Source: an uncultured Lachnospiraceae bacterium (GTDB taxonomy: Bacteria > Bacillota > Clostridia > Lachnospirales > Lachnospiraceae). From it: a stretch of DNA of 64,000 nt. Below the pieces are notes generated by a model. It saw only the letters and a program-made list of their open reading frames with translations, searched no databases and was not told the DNA's origin. The stretch spans positions 1 to 64,000 of the forward strand of contig CATLGV010000013.1 of the NCBI GenBank assembly GCA_949948735.1. The letters are read 5' to 3'. Position 1 is the first letter of the stretch. Each line of letters begins with the position of its first letter. Positions 25,839-34,154 of the stretch are shown piece by piece. Position numbers and translations under genes: made by a program.

Positions 25839-27140
25839 TTATCTGGTGGTAAGCGCCTCCAAAATCTCAAAATAATCCTCGAAGGTCTTGCGGCAGCACT
25901 CCGGATTGGCAATCTCGATGCCATCCGTCCGAAGTCCGATCAGCGAAAAGGCCATTGCCATCCGGTGATCATCGTAGGTCTCAACCACGCCCGCCGACGG
26001 CTGCCCCGGAACAACAGTGACCGCGTCCTCCTCCTCCCTGCACGATATTCCCAGGCGGCGCAGCTCTGTAACAATCGCGTGAATGCGGTCCGACTCCTGC
26101 CCTCTGATATGGCCGACATTCTCAATCCGTACCGGCCCGTCCGCAAAGGGCGCAAGCGCCGCGAGCGTCATCGCCTGATCCGAAAAGTCCTTCATGTCCA
26201 CCGTAACGCCCTTCAGCCGCCCCCCGGCAGGCCCCTGTACCTCGATGCCGTCGGACAGCTCGTTCACCCGGCAGCCCATCCCTGCGAGCACCTCCAGAAA
26301 CTGCAGATCCCCCTGCATGCATGCCCGGGTAACATTTTTGACCAACGCCCTTCCTCCGGTCAGCGCGGCCGCCGCATAGAAATAACATGCCGCCGACACA
26401 TCCGGTTCAATCCGGCCGGTGCCGGCCCTGTAAGAAATGCCGGGCGCCGTATCATAGCAGCAGCCGTCAAAGCCGACTGCGGCCCCCAGCCGCTCCATCA
26501 TCCTGCGCGTGATGCGGATATAGGAGCCGTCCTTGCGCTCGCTTGTAATCTCTATATGCAGTCCCTGCTTTATCATCGGGGAAATCAACAGCAGCGCGCT
26601 CAGAAACTGGGTGCTTTTGCTGATGTCAAGCCGGACGCCGCAGGCGCTGTCCAAGGCAGCGCGCCCTCCGATACCCGTGATCCGAATCGGCAGGCAGCCC
26701 TCCTGCTCCAGACAGACGATTCCGGCCCCCATATCCGTCAGCACGTCAAACAACGGCTTCATAGGACGCCGTTTCATCTGCTCCGACGCCTGTATCGTAA
26801 AGACGCCCTCGGCCATACCCAGCATCGCCGTAAGAAAACGCGCCGCCGTACCGGCGCTGCCGACATCAATCTCCCCCGTCGTCACCGGAAGCCGCCCGTT
26901 CAGCCCCGTGACCGTGACACGCTTTTGCGCCTCATCTATCTCCAGCTTAAAGCCCAGCGCCGTCAAACACGCCAGGAAATGCCGGGAATCGTCGCTAAAC
27001 AGCACCCCGTCCAGCGTCGTTTCCCCATCCGCCAGCGCCGCCATCAAAAGCGCGCGGTTTGTCATGCTCTTTGACCCGGGCACCTCCACCGTCCAGTCTA
27101 TCGGCCCGGGTACCCTGTGCACCTTATAATTTTCTCCCAT
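25839..27140 (-). CDS. aroA: 3-phosphoshikimate 1-carboxyvinyltransferase (EPSP synthase)
   Basis: A 433-residue enzyme of the shikimate pathway that joins phosphoenolpyruvate to shikimate 3-phosphate. VPGSKSMTNRALLMAALADG, DVGSAGTAARFLTAML, and the C-terminal VETYDDHRMAMAFSLIGLR are family signatures. In the segment SAGTAARF the Ala in place of the usual Gly-Thr-Ala-Met/Arg arrangement may matter for inhibitor sensitivity, but class cannot be assigned by eye. AAAGGGAGG precedes the ATG. The gene is monocistronic here, away from other aro genes. Confidence 0.95.
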   Translation of the reverse strand: MGENYKVHRVPGPIDWTVEVPGSKSMTNRALLMAALADGETTLDGVLFSDDSRHFLACLTALGFKLEIDEAQKRVTVTGLNGRLPVTTGEIDVGSAGTAARFLTAMLGMAEGVFTIQASEQMKRRPMKPLFDVLTDMGAGIVCLEQEGCLPIRITGIGGRAALDSACGVRLDISKSTQFLSALLLISPMIKQGLHIEITSERKDGSYIRITRRMMERLGAAVGFDGCCYDTAPGISYRAGTGRIEPDVSAACYFYAAAALTGGRALVKNVTRACMQGDLQFLEVLAGMGCRVNELSDGIEVQGPAGGRLKGVTVDMKDFSDQAMTLAALAPFADGPVRIENVGHIRGQESDRIHAIVTELRRLGISCREEEDAVTVVPGQPSAGVVETYDDHRMAMAFSLIGLRTDGIEIANPECCRKTFEDYFEILEALTTR

Positions 27141-27240
27141 TGCAGTCCTCCCTTTTGCAGTATCGGCAAATCCGTACCGGTTGTCATTTCACCGCATACT
27201 CCGAGTCTACCACATTTGCGCCCTTTTCTCAATGCGCAGC

Positions 27241-29313
27241 CTATGACAGCACCAAAAGCTCGTGCAGCGCCCGCGTAGCGGCTACATATAAGAGCTTGGC
27301 AAGCTTGGGATTATCGCGGTACCCCTTCAAGTCCGGCTTCCACAATATCACGCAGTCGAACTCAAGGCCCTTTGTCTCCGCCACCGTCAGCACGACCACA
27401 CCCTTGCTAAATCCGCTCTTTTGCGTGTCCGTAAGCGCCACCAGCTTCCCAAGCCGTTTGGACACCTCCTCCTTCTGTTCCCCGGAAAAGCAAATCACCG
27501 CAATGGTCTCGTAGCCCTTCTCCTGCATTTCGGCAATCATCTCCGCACTGCTTCCAACAGCCTCCTCTGTGGAAATGCTCTCCACGAAGCGCACCGGCTC
27601 CCCGTGCCGGATAACCGGCTCTATTTTGTACGCGCCCCGCGACGCGCTGCCCAGTATTTCCCCGGCAAACTCTGAAATCTCAATCGTATTGCGGTAGCTC
27701 TTAGCCAGAATCCGGAAGGAATCCCTGCCGCCGCAAAAAATCTTCTGCGTCATGTCGTTCCATTCATTCATACCGCACTCGTAATTCACATTCTGGGACA
27801 CATCCCCCATAATGGTGAAAAAGCAGTCCGGCAGCACAGTGCGCAGCGCATAATAGACAATCGGCCCAAAGTCCTGCGCCTCGTCAATAAAAATCTGCCC
27901 GAACTCGTCGTCCGGCTTTTTCTGCAGCACCCGGTAGTAAATGAGCAGGACCGCCGCCACATCGTATACGTCGAAGACGCCGCGGCGGATTCTTTCCGAC
28001 ACCCGCGTCACATCTATATAGTACGTTTTCCCGTAGATTTCAAGAAACTCCAGATACAGCCCGACCGCGCTCCCCTGATAGCAGTGCGCGCTGAAATAAT
28101 TCTTGTACTGCTGCAGCTTCCTCCTGCAAATGCCGATCTCCTCGCGCCCCTGGCATTTGAGCCGAATGCGGCTGCGGAGCCGCTCGTCCAGCGTCACCAG
28201 CAGCCGGTTGATGGAGTACTGCGGCGCGTCATTGACAAAGTCCTCATTATTTTTGCGCGACAGCAGCATCCCGAGGTCCTCGTCGGCAACCTCACATCCC
28301 CCAAGAATCCTGCTGCGCAGCCTGGCCAGATGGCTTTCCAGCTCATTTGCAAACAGCATCTTGCTCTTCCACGCATAATCGGGAGAAGCCGCCTCAATTC
28401 TGTATTTTTTGCGCCATTCCCGGTGCAGCAGATGCGCCAGAAGCTCATCCATACGCATATGCTTCACATCATATACGTCCAGCTCCGGCAGTCCGCCCGT
28501 AATATAATCAATCAGAATATCGCTCCCGCCCACGATACAGAACTCGTTGGAGGTAAAGCGCTCTTTATAGTTGTACATAATATACGAAATGCGGTGAATG
28601 GCAACCGTCGTCTTCCCGCTGCCCGCCACGCCCTGCACAATCACATTGTGAAACGGGCTTTCGCGGATAATCTCGTTCTGCTCCTTCTGTATGGTGGCGA
28701 TAATATCTCCGAGCACCGCATCCCTGTTTTTGCTGAGGTATTTCACCAGAAGCTCGTCATTTGCCGCCACATCGCTGTCATAAAAGCCCTGCAGAACACC
28801 GTTCTCAATGTCGTAGGTACGCTTCAGCGTGAGGTCTATGCGGTATTCCCTGCCCTTCTCCGGCTCGTCCGCGCCGCTGTCCGGAATCTCATAGCTTCCC
28901 TCGCCAAGCTCGTTCTCATAATAAACCGTTGCAATCGGCGCGCGCCAGTCCACGACCTCCACATTGATTTTGTCCCGAAGAACGCCATGCTTACCGATAT
29001 AAATAGACTCAAAAAGCCGCTCGTCCAGATTCCTGTAGTCGATTCTGCCAAAAAAGGGTCTTTCATAAGCCGCCTGGTTTTTCGCCAGCTGGTTAAAGCT
29101 GTGCTCTTCCAGACTTTTGGAGGTCATCATCTGATCGTACAGCTCCACATTGCCGCTCTGCACCGCGTCAAATAACGCCTTGGTTTCCCTGCGGCGCTCC
29201 TCGAGCTGAAGCTCGTATTCGCCGATATTCTTCGCAATCAGCGACCGGCATTCCCGCAGATGCGCCTCCTCCTGCTGCCACTCCTTCGTCCTCTTCCGGT
29301 TGTTTTCTTCCAT
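27241..29313 (-). CDS. helD: HelD-like RNA polymerase recycling ATPase (UvrD/Rep superfamily)
   Basis: A 690-residue protein. It begins with a coiled N-terminal arm (KRTKEWQQEEAHLRECRSLIAKNIGEYELQLEERRRET), followed by the FFGRIDY region shared with HelD proteins. The Walker A motif is IVQGVAGSGKTTVAIHRISYIMYNY, Walker B is FIDEAQDFGPIVYYAL, and C-terminal motifs ETKGLEFDCVILW and LYVAATRALHEL follow. HelD enters the secondary channel of RNA polymerase and releases stalled core enzyme and nucleic acid. Length is a little under that of Bacillus HelD (774). The upstream region carries an unusual CATATGC repeat cluster. Confidence 0.9.
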   Translation of the reverse strand: MEENNRKRTKEWQQEEAHLRECRSLIAKNIGEYELQLEERRRETKALFDAVQSGNVELYDQMMTSKSLEEHSFNQLAKNQAAYERPFFGRIDYRNLDERLFESIYIGKHGVLRDKINVEVVDWRAPIATVYYENELGEGSYEIPDSGADEPEKGREYRIDLTLKRTYDIENGVLQGFYDSDVAANDELLVKYLSKNRDAVLGDIIATIQKEQNEIIRESPFHNVIVQGVAGSGKTTVAIHRISYIMYNYKERFTSNEFCIVGGSDILIDYITGGLPELDVYDVKHMRMDELLAHLLHREWRKKYRIEAASPDYAWKSKMLFANELESHLARLRSRILGGCEVADEDLGMLLSRKNNEDFVNDAPQYSINRLLVTLDERLRSRIRLKCQGREEIGICRRKLQQYKNYFSAHCYQGSAVGLYLEFLEIYGKTYYIDVTRVSERIRRGVFDVYDVAAVLLIYYRVLQKKPDDEFGQIFIDEAQDFGPIVYYALRTVLPDCFFTIMGDVSQNVNYECGMNEWNDMTQKIFCGGRDSFRILAKSYRNTIEISEFAGEILGSASRGAYKIEPVIRHGEPVRFVESISTEEAVGSSAEMIAEMQEKGYETIAVICFSGEQKEEVSKRLGKLVALTDTQKSGFSKGVVVLTVAETKGLEFDCVILWKPDLKGYRDNPKLAKLLYVAATRALHELLVLS

Positions 29314-29636
29314 ATAATACCTTCCCTTTCCTTACCCGTATACACGGATTTCCATACGTACTTCTCCAACGGGCGCATGTTTGCATATGTTTGCAGGCAT
29401 ATGTATTCACCTGTTTGCATATGCGCATATCTGCCTCCGGAGGTTGCGTATTATGAACAGTTACAGCGGCCGGCTGCTGCCGGGCCGCTTTTCAGTACCG
29501 GTATCAGTATAATATTTGGGGATAAAAAATACTAGACTTATATTTTGATTTGTGATATAGTGATATATAGAGTCGTGCCTTAAAGGTACTTTAGCCTGCT
29601 AAAGTACCTTTTTTATGTGCAGAGCCGCAGCCTGCC
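29314..29636. other. 323-bp intergenic region: CATATGC repeats, short ORF and hairpins
   Basis: No long gene. Contents: (1) 29374-29432, a cluster with several CATATG(C) copies, including GCAAACATATGCAAACA on the minus strand and the 12-bp palindrome ATATGCGCATAT; (2) 29453-29512 plus strand, a 19-codon ORF (MNSYSGRLLPGRFSVPVSV) with GGAGG nine bases upstream; (3) a GC-rich hairpin AGCGGCC/GGCCGCT near 29463-29489 followed by TTTT; (4) the strong hairpin at 29582-29614. The repeats lie upstream of helD and could be an operator. Confidence 0.5.
29582..29614. terminator. Strong hairpin terminator downstream of the EAL gene
   Basis: AAAGGTACTTTA and TAAAGTACCTTT form a 12-bp stem around GCCTGC. 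On the plus strand six T residues follow directly; on the minus strand only the T residues of the stem itself do. It may end the minus-strand EAL transcript and also stop any plus-strand transcript from the short ORF region. Confidence 0.6.
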
Positions 29637-31550
29637 CTACCCGATTTGATTCTTTGCCTTCAAAAACTCAAGAAATGCCGCCGCTTCCACCGGCTTTGAA
29701 AAATAATATCCCTGTATGTAATCGATTCCCAGCTGCTCAAGCGTCTCCAGCTGCCGCGCGGTCTCCACACCCTCGGAAACCACCTTCAGGTGCATGTCAT
29801 GCACCATGTTCATCGTCGCCTGCAATACGAACTGCGCCTTTTCATTCTCGAAATACGCCTGCGTCATATCGCGGTCAAATTTGACAATCTGAACCGGCAG
29901 ATCCACAATATAATTCAGATTGGACTGACCGTTGCCAAAGTCGTCAAGCGAAAAGGACACGCCGTAATCCAGCAGCATCTGCATGTTTTCCAGCAGGGTC
30001 TTTTTTACAATAACCGACGCCGACTCCGTAATCTCAAGATTGATATACCGGGGATCCAGCTTATGCTTCTCCATAATATCGATATACATCCGCGCAAGAG
30101 ACGTATCCTCGCACTGCACGACGGAAAGATTGACCTCGATATATTCAATACCGTACTGCGCGACATTATTTTCTTTGATAAAGCGGCAGGTCTTATCAAA
30201 AACGATCTCCCCCAGCCGGGAAATCAGTCCTGTCTCCTCGGCAATCGGAATAAACAATCCCGGCGGAATAATGCTGCCGTCCTCCCGCCGGATACGCACC
30301 AGCGCCTCTGCAGACACAAACTTCTTCTCATGCGTCGAATAAATCGGCTGGAAGAATACCTCGACGTGATCCTCCTTTATTGCCCAGCTGAGCGTCTCGA
30401 GCATCTCCTCCCTTGCGCGCTTTTTCTCTACGCTGGCCTTGTCCACCGTCACCGCATAAACCTCCGGCACATCCGCGCAGCGCGCCCGGAAATATTTCAG
30501 AAAGCCCAGCATCTCCTCCGGACTGTTTGCCACGTCCCCGGAGGGAAGCAGGACATAACGCGGCTGCAAAAAGAGCGCCTCCTCCTTATCCGCAAGCCAT
30601 GCGCCGCGAAACCGGTCGCAAATCATATGATAAGCGCGATCCAGCGCCTCGTTGTTTTCAAAGGCTAACGTAAATTCCCGTTCCTCCGTACTGAAAACCC
30701 GCGCCTCCGGCACGCGCCGCATAAACCGCGCAATCTCTATCATTGCGGCCTCAATCAGATCCGGGGGTACATCCTTGGCATGCGCCGCCTCCAGCGACAC
30801 CAGCATACCGCAGTTGTTAAGCCCCGCCCGATACCGCTGGCGTACAAATTCGACAAATGCGTAACGGTTGAAAAATCCCGTCTTTCTGTCAATATTCCCT
30901 TCCGGATTCTCCAGCTCAAAGAACAGGATAACCATACCCACAACGCTCGCAAAGCCAACCAGCAGCAGATTGCTGTTCAAAAACTGTGTCAGGGCAGCCG
31001 CGATCCATATCACCAGCCACAGCAGAATCGCGCTGCGGCGTTTGGGGTTCATCATGTTTCCCTGCACCTTAATCTTGACTATTGTAGTCACTATCAATAT
31101 CAGCGCGCCCACATACGTTGCCATGCAGGCCATGCCGTATGTATAGACCACCTTATCCCCATCATAAAAAAGCGATATCGGCAGCACATATACCAGCACG
31201 CTCACCGCCGCGGTCAGCACACCGGCTCCGCGCACGAACTTGTCCGCCTTTGTGAGCTGATGAATGTCCGCACTGGCATACACAAGCGCCATATAGCCGT
31301 TGAGCATCAGCGAGACCAGATAGGTCTTACATTCGAAGCGCACCAGCCACAGCGGATATTTGTCCTGGTTGACAATCAACACGACCGACACAATATCCAG
31401 TATCAGGCATCCGACGGTAATATACATCGCCCGCCGGAAAAGCTTTTCGGTATACAGCCCCAGCGTCTCCTGACGCCCATAAAAATAGAGCAGAAGAAAC
31501 ATGATAAACAATCCGCCCATCTGCATTTGAATATTCATATTGTTCCCCAT
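29637..31550 (-). CDS. Membrane EAL protein with degenerate GGDEF domain
   Basis: A 637-residue protein. Residues 1-210 contain about seven or eight membrane helices. A GGDEF-like domain starts at DRKTGFFNRYAFVEF, but the signature position reads FSTEEREFTLAF instead of GG(D/E)EF, so cyclase activity is unlikely. The EAL domain follows, with SAEALVRI, a conserved EITESASVIVK, LDDFGNGQSN and the loop ending KVVSEGVET; these support c-di-GMP phosphodiesterase activity. Start is uncertain: the first ATG has a weak site, the ATG four codons later has GGGGAA. Preceded by a consensus promoter and a hairpin leader. Confidence 0.88.
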   Translation of the reverse strand: MGNNMNIQMQMGGLFIMFLLLYFYGRQETLGLYTEKLFRRAMYITVGCLILDIVSVVLIVNQDKYPLWLVRFECKTYLVSLMLNGYMALVYASADIHQLTKADKFVRGAGVLTAAVSVLVYVLPISLFYDGDKVVYTYGMACMATYVGALILIVTTIVKIKVQGNMMNPKRRSAILLWLVIWIAAALTQFLNSNLLLVGFASVVGMVILFFELENPEGNIDRKTGFFNRYAFVEFVRQRYRAGLNNCGMLVSLEAAHAKDVPPDLIEAAMIEIARFMRRVPEARVFSTEEREFTLAFENNEALDRAYHMICDRFRGAWLADKEEALFLQPRYVLLPSGDVANSPEEMLGFLKYFRARCADVPEVYAVTVDKASVEKKRAREEMLETLSWAIKEDHVEVFFQPIYSTHEKKFVSAEALVRIRREDGSIIPPGLFIPIAEETGLISRLGEIVFDKTCRFIKENNVAQYGIEYIEVNLSVVQCEDTSLARMYIDIMEKHKLDPRYINLEITESASVIVKKTLLENMQMLLDYGVSFSLDDFGNGQSNLNYIVDLPVQIVKFDRDMTQAYFENEKAQFVLQATMNMVHDMHLKVVSEGVETARQLETLEQLGIDYIQGYYFSKPVEAAAFLEFLKAKNQIG

Positions 31551-31647
31551 TTCCGCGCCCGGAGCATTTTATCCCCAGGCCCTGCGCTTTTATTTCCTTT
31601 CATCCGTGTCCGCCGGACACGTCCTGTCATTTAAAATGTTGATAAAC

Positions 31648-31676
31648 ATTATACCACAGCCGTCCGCCTTTTGCAA
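31648..31676 (-). promoter_or_regulatory. Promoter of the EAL gene
   Basis: TTGCAA (31671-31676), 17 bp, then a perfect TATAAT (31648-31653) on the minus strand. The leader of about 90 bases contains a CGTGTCC/GGACACG hairpin (31607-31623). The -35 region abuts the 3' end of the alarmone synthetase gene. Confidence 0.7.
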
Positions 31677-31697
31677 ACCTGTCGCGGCTGCCATGCG

Positions 31698-32396
31698 CTA
31701 TCCGAGGTTGGTCGGCAGTATGCCTGTCTGCGAGTAGGTCTCGTTATTGTCGATTCGGTTGCGAATCTGCTCCATGCGCCGGTCGAGCTGGCTGATAATG
31801 TCGGAGCAGTATTTGAGCTCCTCCGAAATGCTCTCGGCGTTCTCGATATCCTTTTTATATTTGAGCTTGTGCTCGAGACTTGCCCAGAAGTCCATCGCGA
31901 TTGTCCGAAACTGCACTTCCACCCGCATATGCTTCTTCTCGTCGGTCAAAAAAATCGGGATATCCAATATCAGATGCAGGCTGCGGTAGCCGTTGGGTTT
32001 CGGGCTGGATATATAGTCCTTCTTCTTGACCAGAATAATATCGTCCTGTGCCAGCAGGCAGTCCACCAGCATGTAAATATCCTCCATAAACGCACAGATT
32101 ACCCGGATTCCCGCAATATCGTTCAAGTGGTTTTCAATATTTTCCACCGTGTAATCCAGCCCGTTGCGCTCGAGCTTGCCAAAGATGCTCTCCGGCGATT
32201 TGAGCCTGCTCTTGATCGTCTCAATCGGGTTGCGGCTGTGCTGAAGGGAAAGCTCCTTATTAAGCACGTCGAGCTTCGTCCCGACCTCCAGCATGGCGCA
32301 CTCGTACTGCATCATCAGCTTGCGAAACGCCACCGCCATTCCCTCAAACTTCTCCATCTGCTCTTTATTTAATGTGTATTCCGCTCTGTTATCCAT
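31698..32396 (-). CDS. Small alarmone synthetase (RelA/SpoT domain GTP pyrophosphokinase)
   Basis: A 232-residue protein that makes (p)ppGpp from GTP or GDP and ATP. The synthetase core is visible: TIKSRLKSPESIFGKLERNG, DIAGIRVICAFMEDIY, KDYISSPKPNGYRSLHLIL and VEVQFRTIAMDFWASLEHKLKYK. There is no HD hydrolase, TGS or ACT domain, so it is a stand-alone synthetase of the RelQ/YjbM kind. GGAGGAAAA precedes the ATG. It ends 302 bp from the CRISPR gene csm6's side (transcribed after the gap 32397-32493); any link between alarmone and CRISPR cyclic nucleotide signalling would be speculation. Confidence 0.93.
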   Translation of the reverse strand: MDNRAEYTLNKEQMEKFEGMAVAFRKLMMQYECAMLEVGTKLDVLNKELSLQHSRNPIETIKSRLKSPESIFGKLERNGLDYTVENIENHLNDIAGIRVICAFMEDIYMLVDCLLAQDDIILVKKKDYISSPKPNGYRSLHLILDIPIFLTDEKKHMRVEVQFRTIAMDFWASLEHKLKYKKDIENAESISEELKYCSDIISQLDRRMEQIRNRIDNNETYSQTGILPTNLG

Positions 32397-32493
32397 TTTT
32401 CCTCCGTTTTCACCCTTTCAAAACGTAAGCTTCCGTTTATTTTACCATGTAACAGATGATTTTCCCACCAATAAACCCAAAATTCTCTTTGTT

Positions 32494-33813
32494 TTATCCT
32501 AAACGCGATGCAATCCCTTCATTCAGCCTGTCATAGGATTCCCAATATTCCTTTTTAACAGGAATCCCTGCTTCTTTTATCAGTTCCTTAATGACTGCAA
32601 AAATTCCCTGTGCCGATTTGCCTGTTTTTTGCAAAAACCATTCGTCCGTAACCGCCACAATATCGTGCGCAGCCACATTACGCACCGCGCCTTCTATCTC
32701 AACAATCTCACAAACCTTCTGCTTTAATGCGGAATCGCTGATTTTACCGCCAATTATCTGCGCAATGTGATGGGAATAAACCGGTCCCTCCCGAAAACCC
32801 CCGCTATACGCCTTATCCAAAACCGTAAGCAGCCCTGCCTGATCAAGCTTTTTTCTGCTCCACCTCATAAGCCCCTTCGAATCCTCTGTACAGCAATCCC
32901 GCAGGGCAATGCCACATTTGTTCTGCAGAATATTTTCCATTAAATCGACCACCAACGGCGTAATGCCCCTGATAAAATCCGCATACTCCTGTTTTTCTAT
33001 TTTCATTTGCAGGACAAGCGCATACTCGAATATCTTCTGCTTATTGCCTTCCTTTATCGGATAAATATCCTGCGACGTCCCTGCTGTTAATTGGCTGATT
33101 TTTGAACGATTGAGCTTCACTCTCGCATCTGCAATCTGCAAAAGCCGATATGCCTCCTGCGATATATCTTCCCGGATTTCTTCGGCAACGGATAGCGCGG
33201 CCGTATAATCATAAGCCCTGATATGCTTTTTAATCGCATCTATCTTCAGCATCCTGATCAGATGCAAACAATGCACCTCGCTGCATCGGCTTGGCGCATC
33301 TTCATTATTGTCCTCATTTAATTCCCAGTTCAGCTCACAGTCGTATTCTTCCCTGTCCTCATACTGGTTGTTCATTCTACCCTGCGGCGTCGCTACCTGT
33401 ATCGGCTTAAACCGGTACTCCGCCAATGTCGCGATAATCAGCAACGCGCTCTTCATCGCAGGCGTTCCGGACGCCATATTCAGCAGCAATTCATCCTCTT
33501 TTTCCATTTCGCATTCGATTTTGTGAAGCTCTTCCCTGAAATCCTGATAGAATACGTCATATTGCTGTACATTCACCAGCTCGTTCCGCTCAATACATCT
33601 CACCTCAAAAAAATGCCCTAAAAACGCCCCCAGTCGTTGAAGCGCATCTATATAACGATTGTCTTTTTGATGATATGCCATCATCTCATGTGATAAGTAT
33701 AAATATACGATATCCGGCCGGTAATGGCGACAAACATGAAGCATGGATCCATCCCTCAGATATTTTATCGGATCCGTACCCCCTACAGGACTAAACAATA
33801 TTTTCCTGCCCAT
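32494..33813 (-). CDS. csm6: Csm6, CARF-HEPN ribonuclease of the type III-A CRISPR system
   Basis: A 439-residue protein. The N-terminal CARF domain (MGRKILFSPVGGTDPI; LLNMASGTPAMKSALLII at about 110-127) should bind cyclic oligoadenylate made by Cas10. The C-terminal HEPN domain carries the R-x4-H ribonuclease motif Arg378-Asn-Val-Ala-Ala-His383 in GAVRNVAAHDI. On activation it degrades RNA without sequence choice and slows the cell during infection. It is the last gene after cas1-cas2, 11 bp after the cas2 stop. AGAGGAGAG precedes the ATG. Confidence 0.92.
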   Translation of the reverse strand: MGRKILFSPVGGTDPIKYLRDGSMLHVCRHYRPDIVYLYLSHEMMAYHQKDNRYIDALQRLGAFLGHFFEVRCIERNELVNVQQYDVFYQDFREELHKIECEMEKEDELLLNMASGTPAMKSALLIIATLAEYRFKPIQVATPQGRMNNQYEDREEYDCELNWELNEDNNEDAPSRCSEVHCLHLIRMLKIDAIKKHIRAYDYTAALSVAEEIREDISQEAYRLLQIADARVKLNRSKISQLTAGTSQDIYPIKEGNKQKIFEYALVLQMKIEKQEYADFIRGITPLVVDLMENILQNKCGIALRDCCTEDSKGLMRWSRKKLDQAGLLTVLDKAYSGGFREGPVYSHHIAQIIGGKISDSALKQKVCEIVEIEGAVRNVAAHDIVAVTDEWFLQKTGKSAQGIFAVIKELIKEAGIPVKKEYWESYDRLNEGIASRLG

Positions 33814-33824
33814 CTGGCTCTCCT

Positions 33825-34154
33825 CTAAATTACAATAATGTCTTCTCTTTCATTTTCGGCAGGTCTGCCAAAATTCGTAACCTGCCCCTTGCCAATAATT
33901 TTATAAACTCTAATACTATCCTGCGTTGATGTATAGGCCGGCAGACGTTCCAATAATTCATTATACTTTTTCCTTGGTATCACCGCTTCGAAAGCGGACT
34001 TTTGTATCCGAAAACCATACCCTAATAACAATTTTGACAATCGCAGACGTTTCCTGTTATCGGCAATATCATAAATAATCAACACAAATACCCTGTCGTT
34101 TTCAGGATTATCGTCTATTTCAAAAAAATAACTTTCTTTTTCCAATCTGCTCAC
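33825..34154 (-). CDS. cas2: CRISPR-associated endonuclease Cas2
   Basis: A 109-residue protein with the Cas2 ferredoxin fold signature VFVLIIYDIADNRKRLRLSKLLLGYGFRIQKSAFEAVI. The Asp in YDIADN is the usual metal-site residue. Translation starts with GTG, overlapping the cas1 stop by four bases (GTGA). This gives a 21-residue extension before the core; similar extensions occur in other type III Cas2 proteins. It partners Cas1 in spacer capture, but cas1 is frameshifted here. Confidence 0.93.
   Translation of the reverse strand: MSRLEKESYFFEIDDNPENDRVFVLIIYDIADNRKRLRLSKLLLGYGFRIQKSAFEAVIPRKKYNELLERLPAYTSTQDSIRVYKIIGKGQVTNFGRPAENEREDIIVI

Noticed and set aside
25803-27074. 423-residue plus-strand ORF opposite aroA
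   Set aside because: Antisense shadow of a clear EPSP synthase gene, with no recognisable domain.
31607-31623. c-di-GMP riboswitch before the EAL gene
   Set aside because: Only a simple 7-bp hairpin is present; the conserved riboswitch core was not seen.
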